Shown: in pieces, positions 60,333-64,000 of the stretch
How the letters are laid out: each line of letters opens with the position of its first letter
Numbering within the stretch: position 1 is the stretch's first letter
From: Acidisoma silvae
GTDB lineage: Bacteria; Pseudomonadota; Alphaproteobacteria; Acetobacterales; Acetobacteraceae
Assembly (NCBI RefSeq): GCF_020618775.1
Contig: NZ_JAESVB010000007.1
Location: 62,001 to 126,000, forward strand
Direction of reading: 5' to 3'
DNA: 64,000 nucleotides
Translations under genes and position numbers: made by a program
The notes under the pieces: generated by a model
Databases searched by the model: none
What the model saw: the letters and a program-made list of their open reading frames with translations, nothing else
What the model was told of the DNA's origin: nothing

Positions 60333-61037
60333 ATGCAGCTGCTCCCCGCGCTCAGCACCTTCTCCACCCTCCCGGAAGGCCTGCTGCTCGGCTTCCCGGC
60401 GCTGTTCTCGATCACCGATCCGATCGGCAATGCCGTGCTGTTCAGCCAGATGGCGGCCGACCGCAGCCCGGCCGAACGCCGGCTTATCGCCATCCGCGTC
60501 GGCCTCTACGCGGCCGTCATCCTGTTGGCCGCCCTCTGGGCAGGCTCACCCGTGCTGCATTTCTTCGGCGTGACGCTGCCGGCGCTGAAAGTCGGCGGCG
60601 GGCTGGTGGTGGCCGCCAATGGCTGGCGGCTGCTCTTTGCCGAGGAGCCGACGGACGCGGACCCGCAAAAGGATGCACTGCCGGACGAGCGGCCGGCCGC
60701 GGCGGATTTCGCCTTCTTTCCCATCACCATGCCGCTGGTGGTCGGCCCGGGCGCCATCTCGGTCGCTATCACGCTCGGCGCGGCGCCGCCGGCCGGATCA
60801 CACTATCCCTATCTCGTCGGCGTTTCGCTGGCGGCGCTGATCGTCTGCATCATCGTGGCCCTGCTGTTCCGCTCGGCCGAGGTCATCGGCCGCGTGCTGG
60901 GGCCGGCGGGCTCGCGCGCCGTCAAACGGCTGGTGGCACTGCTGCTGATGTCCATCGGCGTGCAGATCATCGCCCTCGGCCTGCAAGCCATGCTGATCCC
61001 CTTCGTGCAGAGCGCGGTCCACGGCATCGCCCTGTAA
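60333..61037 (+). CDS. MarC-family integral membrane protein, copy 2
   Basis: 234 residues, paralogue of the preceding gene. FPALFSITDPIGNAVLFSQM, FFGVTLPALKVGGGLVVAAN, FFPITMPLVVGPGAISVAIT and VALLLMSIGVQIIALGLQAM match position by position. The two genes arose by tandem duplication and may form a hetero-oligomer. Confidence 0.9.
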   Translation: MQLLPALSTFSTLPEGLLLGFPALFSITDPIGNAVLFSQMAADRSPAERRLIAIRVGLYAAVILLAALWAGSPVLHFFGVTLPALKVGGGLVVAANGWRLLFAEEPTDADPQKDALPDERPAAADFAFFPITMPLVVGPGAISVAITLGAAPPAGSHYPYLVGVSLAALIVCIIVALLFRSAEVIGRVLGPAGSRAVKRLVALLLMSIGVQIIALGLQAMLIPFVQSAVHGIAL

Positions 61038-61062
61038 CCGTCACGCAGCCCCCCTTGCGTCC

Positions 61063-62943
61063 ATGACGAAGCCCATGGAGAAGAGGAACCCAGACCGCAG
61101 GAGACCCAAAACAGTGCCCTTCAAGAAAGCACGGATTGCGATCCCCGCCCTGATCGTGCTGGCCGCCGCGGCGGCTGGCGGTTCCCAGCTTTGGGCCGAA
61201 CATCAGGCGCATGTCACCGTCAACGAGACGCTGGCGAACCTGCCCGGCGGTGCCACCGGCCGTTACGACGACCTGCACTATAACCTGTTCACGCACACCT
61301 TGCGGCTCTACGGCCTGTCCATCGCCCGCGCCGGCCAGCCGCAGATCGCGATCCGGAAATTGGTCGTCCATCACCTCAGCGGCGACGGCTCGGTCGCGAA
61401 CCCGTTCCGGTCCCGCATGATCAATCTGGTCGGCCTCGACCTCTGGCGCGGGACCGATCACATCAAAATCGGCGACGGCACCGCGAAAGACGTGGCGATC
61501 CTCGCCCCCGGCATGCCCGTTCCCGCCGGCACACCCCGCTGGCTGACCGCCCCCGAAGACGGCACGCCGATCATGGTCGGGTCGCTGACCGCCAATACCA
61601 TCAGCGACGAACGGGGCATGAGCATCGTCGCCCTGTCGCTTGCCGGCTATCAGTCCGGCCAGCTGCGCGACATCAGCCTGAACCAATATGCCGACAAGGA
61701 CGGCAATACGGTGCAGAACGCGGCCGCGACGGCGGTCGATCTCGACGGGCTGGACCGCGTCTTCAACCCTGCCCGCTATACGCCGGGCGCCGAAACCTGG
61801 ACGGCGCCGCGCCCCTTGCTCGGCCATCTTGAGATTGCCGGCCTGGCCGCCAAGGACGCGCATGGCGACAGCCGTTTCGATCATTTGACCCTCGACGGCC
61901 TTACGGGTCGGCCCTTCCTGGCCGCACCCGAGCCTGAGACGGTCAAAACGGCAGCCTTTGCCCGCGACGCGCTGGAAGCGATCGGCATCGGCAATGCGAC
62001 GCTGGTCAATCTCACCGCCCAGGACAGCCGCACGGCAGCCATTGCCAAGATCGAGCATATCTCCGTCACCGGCTATGCGGATGGCGCGCTGGGGCGCTTC
62101 ACCATCGGCCATGTCACCGTGCAGCAGCATGACAAGACCACGGCCAGCCTCGGGCATTTCGAACTCAGCGGTTTGAACGTGACGACCCTGCTGCATGCGC
62201 CGGCCGATGCCTCGATGGATCAGATGGTGGCCCTGGCCCAGAATGGCGGGGCCAAGATTGCAAGCTTCCAGCTGACGGACGCCGCCGTGCCGCTGCCGGA
62301 CGGCGGTGGCACCGTGACCTTGAAGACCTTGCAGGACAGCGTGACCTACGGCCCGTCCATACAGACGGATATGTCCCTGAACGGTCTCAGCATTCCCGCC
62401 TCGGCCACGCCGGACCTGCAGCAGCTGTTGCAACCGCTGGGCGTCGATTTGCTGGTGCTTTCCGCGGCCGAACGCGGCAGCTACGACGCCGCGCATGGCG
62501 ATACCCATATCGACGAGTCAAAGATATCGGCCGAGGGCCTGGGCAGCGTCAGCCTCAGCGGCACGTTCACAAACCTGCCGCGCACCATGCCGACGAGTGA
62601 TGACTACGCCGCGGCGCTCGGCAAGACCGGCATCGGCGCCTTCCACTTGAGTTTCAGCAATGAAACCCTGGTGCAGAAGATCATCGCCATGCTGGCGAAA
62701 GAAGGCGGCAAGACGCCGGCCGACATCACCGACAGCGCCCACGCGGCCGCTGCCTTCGCGGCTGCCGCACTGGTGCCGGGACAGGCGGATGCCGGTACCC
62801 AGATCTCGAATTTCATCGATAATCCGAAGGTGCTGACGCTGACGGCAGCGCCGGCGGCGCCGGTGCCGCTGTCCACCTTCATGAGCCCGGACACACTCCA
62901 TGCCGGCCAGGCCGCGCTGAATCTGACGTTGTCGGCGGAGTAA
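61063..62943 (+). CDS. Membrane-anchored periplasmic protein of unknown function
   Basis: 626 residues. A basic N terminus and one membrane segment (IAIPALIVLAAAAAGGSQLW) are followed by a long region rich in beta strands, with repeated LxxLxxLGLxLxxGxx-like phrases (YNLFTHTLRLYGLSIARAG, FHLSFSNETLVQKIIAMLAK). It recalls AsmA/YdgA-type periplasmic proteins, but I cannot assign a family. Start is uncertain: ATG 61063, ATG 61075 or GTG 61114; the GTG has GGAG 10 nt upstream and starts just before the membrane segment. Same strand as the MarC pair, 25 nt after it. Confidence 0.7.
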   Translation: MTKPMEKRNPDRRRPKTVPFKKARIAIPALIVLAAAAAGGSQLWAEHQAHVTVNETLANLPGGATGRYDDLHYNLFTHTLRLYGLSIARAGQPQIAIRKLVVHHLSGDGSVANPFRSRMINLVGLDLWRGTDHIKIGDGTAKDVAILAPGMPVPAGTPRWLTAPEDGTPIMVGSLTANTISDERGMSIVALSLAGYQSGQLRDISLNQYADKDGNTVQNAAATAVDLDGLDRVFNPARYTPGAETWTAPRPLLGHLEIAGLAAKDAHGDSRFDHLTLDGLTGRPFLAAPEPETVKTAAFARDALEAIGIGNATLVNLTAQDSRTAAIAKIEHISVTGYADGALGRFTIGHVTVQQHDKTTASLGHFELSGLNVTTLLHAPADASMDQMVALAQNGGAKIASFQLTDAAVPLPDGGGTVTLKTLQDSVTYGPSIQTDMSLNGLSIPASATPDLQQLLQPLGVDLLVLSAAERGSYDAAHGDTHIDESKISAEGLGSVSLSGTFTNLPRTMPTSDDYAAALGKTGIGAFHLSFSNETLVQKIIAMLAKEGGKTPADITDSAHAAAAFAAAALVPGQADAGTQISNFIDNPKVLTLTAAPAAPVPLSTFMSPDTLHAGQAALNLTLSAE

Positions 62944-62964
62944 GGGCGCTGGGTTTAAAAAGCC

Positions 62965-63042
62965 GTCATCCCCGGGCTTGACCCGGGGATCCATCTTTGG
63001 GCGCCAAAACGTATGGATCCTCGGGTCAAGCCCGAGGATGAC
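62965..63042. repeat. Palindromic intergenic element, long-arm copy
   Basis: GTCATCCCCGGGCTTGACCC...GGATCCAT pairs with ATGGATCC...GGGTCAAGCCCGAGGATGAC over nearly 30 bp, with a loop of about 18 nt. Its ends (GTCATCC / GGATGAC) match the other copies. It lies between convergent genes. Confidence 0.75.
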
Positions 63043-63085
63043 AATGGTAAATCTGCGTCGGCAGATTACGACCGAGACCGAAGGC

Positions 63086-64000
63086 TCAGCCTTCGGCGTC
63101 GTTCGCGAAACTATCGACGATCTTGCTCAGGAAACGGCGGAACAGCGCGGCCTCGTGGGGCGACAGCGCCGCCAGAACCTTGTCCTCGATACCGCTGATC
63201 TCAGTGGTCACGGCAGCCAGAGCGGCTTCGCCTTCCTCGGTCAGGCTGATCGTGCCGCCTTCCGGCGTCAGCAGCAGATGCCGCTCCGACAGATCCTCGA
63301 CCAAAGCCAGAATCGAATTCTCCTGATCCGGACCGGCCCATTCCTCCAGCTCATCGAGCGTCAGATCGGCTTCGGAGACGCTGCGCAGCACTTCGAATTC
63401 CGGCAGGGAAATCGTCGCTTCACTGAGGTCTTCCTCAACCTGACGGATCAGCCCGTCCTCGGCGCGCACCAGCAGTTCCGAGACCAGCGCGGGCGCGATC
63501 TTGGTTTCGGTGACACTCGCCGGCGGCTCGTTGCGCACGAACAGGCCGTAACGGCCGCCATGGAAGGCGAGCGGGGCATGATCGTCATGGTCGAATGCAT
63601 CGACCTCGCCGACGAGAATGTAATGGTCGCCGGCTTCGTGACGGAAAGCCGTGCGGCACTGAAAACGCGCCGCCGCGCCTTTGAGCAGGGGGACATCGCC
63701 CTGGCCGCGCTCGATATCGATGCCGGCGAACTTGTCCGTGCCCGACTTCGCGAAACGGCCGGAGAGCTGTTCCTGATCGGCGGCCAGGATATGCACGGCG
63801 AAATGCTCGGCCTGCATGAAGGCGGCAAGGCTGGAGGAGTTCTTGCCGATGCTCCACAGGATCATCGGCGGATCGAGCGAGACCGAATTGAAGCTATTGG
63901 CGGTGACGCCGACATCGCTGCCGTCTGCCGCGCGGGCGGTGATGACGGTGACGCCGGTCGCGAAGGAGCCGAGCGCGTTGCGGAACTGGCGGGCGCGGTC
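63086..64000 (-). CDS. Flavin reductase with MarR-like C-terminal domain (5' end outside window)
   Basis: 305 residues visible; the N terminus lies beyond the window. RQFRNALGSFATGVTVITAR, GVTANSFNSVSLDPPMILWS and AVHILAADQEQLSGRFAKSG are the flavin reductase fold (FMN:NAD(P)H, HpaC type), with FQCRTAFRHEAGDHYILVGE near its end. After about residue 165 a winged-helix-like tail follows: VSELLVRAEDGLIRQVEEDL, LLLTPEGGTISLTEEGEAAL, VLAALSPHEAALFRRFLSKI, as in MarR. The reductase of Acinetobacter 4-hydroxyphenylacetate hydroxylase has this layout, where the MarR-like part is autoinhibitory and binds the aromatic substrate. The oxygenase partner is not visible. Confidence 0.85.
   Translation of the reverse strand, partial: DRARQFRNALGSFATGVTVITARAADGSDVGVTANSFNSVSLDPPMILWSIGKNSSSLAAFMQAEHFAVHILAADQEQLSGRFAKSGTDKFAGIDIERGQGDVPLLKGAAARFQCRTAFRHEAGDHYILVGEVDAFDHDDHAPLAFHGGRYGLFVRNEPPASVTETKIAPALVSELLVRAEDGLIRQVEEDLSEATISLPEFEVLRSVSEADLTLDELEEWAGPDQENSILALVEDLSERHLLLTPEGGTISLTEEGEAALAAVTTEISGIEDKVLAALSPHEAALFRRFLSKIVDSFANDAEG

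Noticed and set aside
60967-62508. 513-codon minus-strand frame opposite the membrane-anchored unknown
   Set aside because: The plus frame has a membrane anchor, even composition and operon position; the minus frame lacks a start context and recognisable fold.

Overview
The window is G+C-rich bacterial chromosome, and the gene content points to an alphaproteobacterium. The suc cluster runs sucD-sucA-sucB-lpd. Haem is made by the C4 route (5-aminolevulinate synthase, hemA). glnB and glnA sit in tandem, and palindromic GTCAT...ATGAC elements are scattered between genes. Multi-repeat surface proteins ending in a Hint domain and several Tat-type binding proteins would fit the Rhodospirillales/Acetobacterales side of the class, but that placement is inference. 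I see no phage, insertion sequence, CRISPR array or rRNA. Three tRNAs are present: His (-), Thr (+) and Glu (-).

Layout. 1-6.5 kb: end of sucD, then sucA-sucB-lpd for the 2-oxoglutarate dehydrogenase complex. 6.5-14 kb: small lipoproteins, then a minus-strand block of pepA, a pepA paralogue, holC and ygfZ, then cysQ and a threonylcarbamoyl-AMP synthase on the plus strand. 14-23 kb: a 1245-residue three-domain glycan enzyme, a CUT2-type sugar ABC operon, and two tiny membrane proteins. 23-28 kb: a DUF3313-type lipoprotein with a TetR regulator, then a large AIDA-like/Hint protein built from two near-identical 1017-bp units. 28-34 kb: CHRD protein, hemA, bioY, tRNA-His, aminotransferase, glnB, glnA. 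34-42 kb: a degenerate HtrA-PDZ protein, a CHASE3 hybrid histidine kinase, tRNA-Thr, small exported proteins, greB, a membrane PAS protein and an orphan polyamine-type binding protein. 42-50 kb: tRNA-Glu, a divergent PEP carboxylase-like protein, a compact cysE / cysteine desulfurase / cysteine desulfurase / ferredoxin operon, and an alpha/beta hydrolase. 50-64 kb: LysR plus an alpha-hydroxy-acid oxidase, a peptide ABC operon, a ParE-type toxin-antitoxin pair, DUF4239 and twin MarC proteins, a membrane-anchored unknown, and a flavin reductase with a MarR-like tail that runs off the window.

How genes fit together. Central carbon and nitrogen metabolism is linked: OGDH makes succinyl-CoA, the hemA substrate, and consumes 2-oxoglutarate, the PII (GlnB) signal. 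cysE supplies O-acetylserine for cysteine, which the two desulfurases consume for Fe-S or thio-modification chemistry together with ferredoxin. Regulation readable from the DNA includes an FNR-type box between hemA and bioY, a sigma-54 -24/-12 element before glnB, a probable TetR operator with a motif shared by two promoters, a LysR-type palindrome, and a LacI-type palindrome before the sugar operon.

Most unusual items: an HtrA-like protein that has lost all three catalytic residues and has no signal peptide; a PEPC-like protein that breaks both PEPC signatures; the recently duplicated AIDA/Hint protein with operator-like dyads in an A+T-rich leader; and the N-repeat/GH99-like/GT4/GT2 fusion. 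I do not see one clear novel multi-gene system. All functions are assigned by reading motifs; no database search was run.
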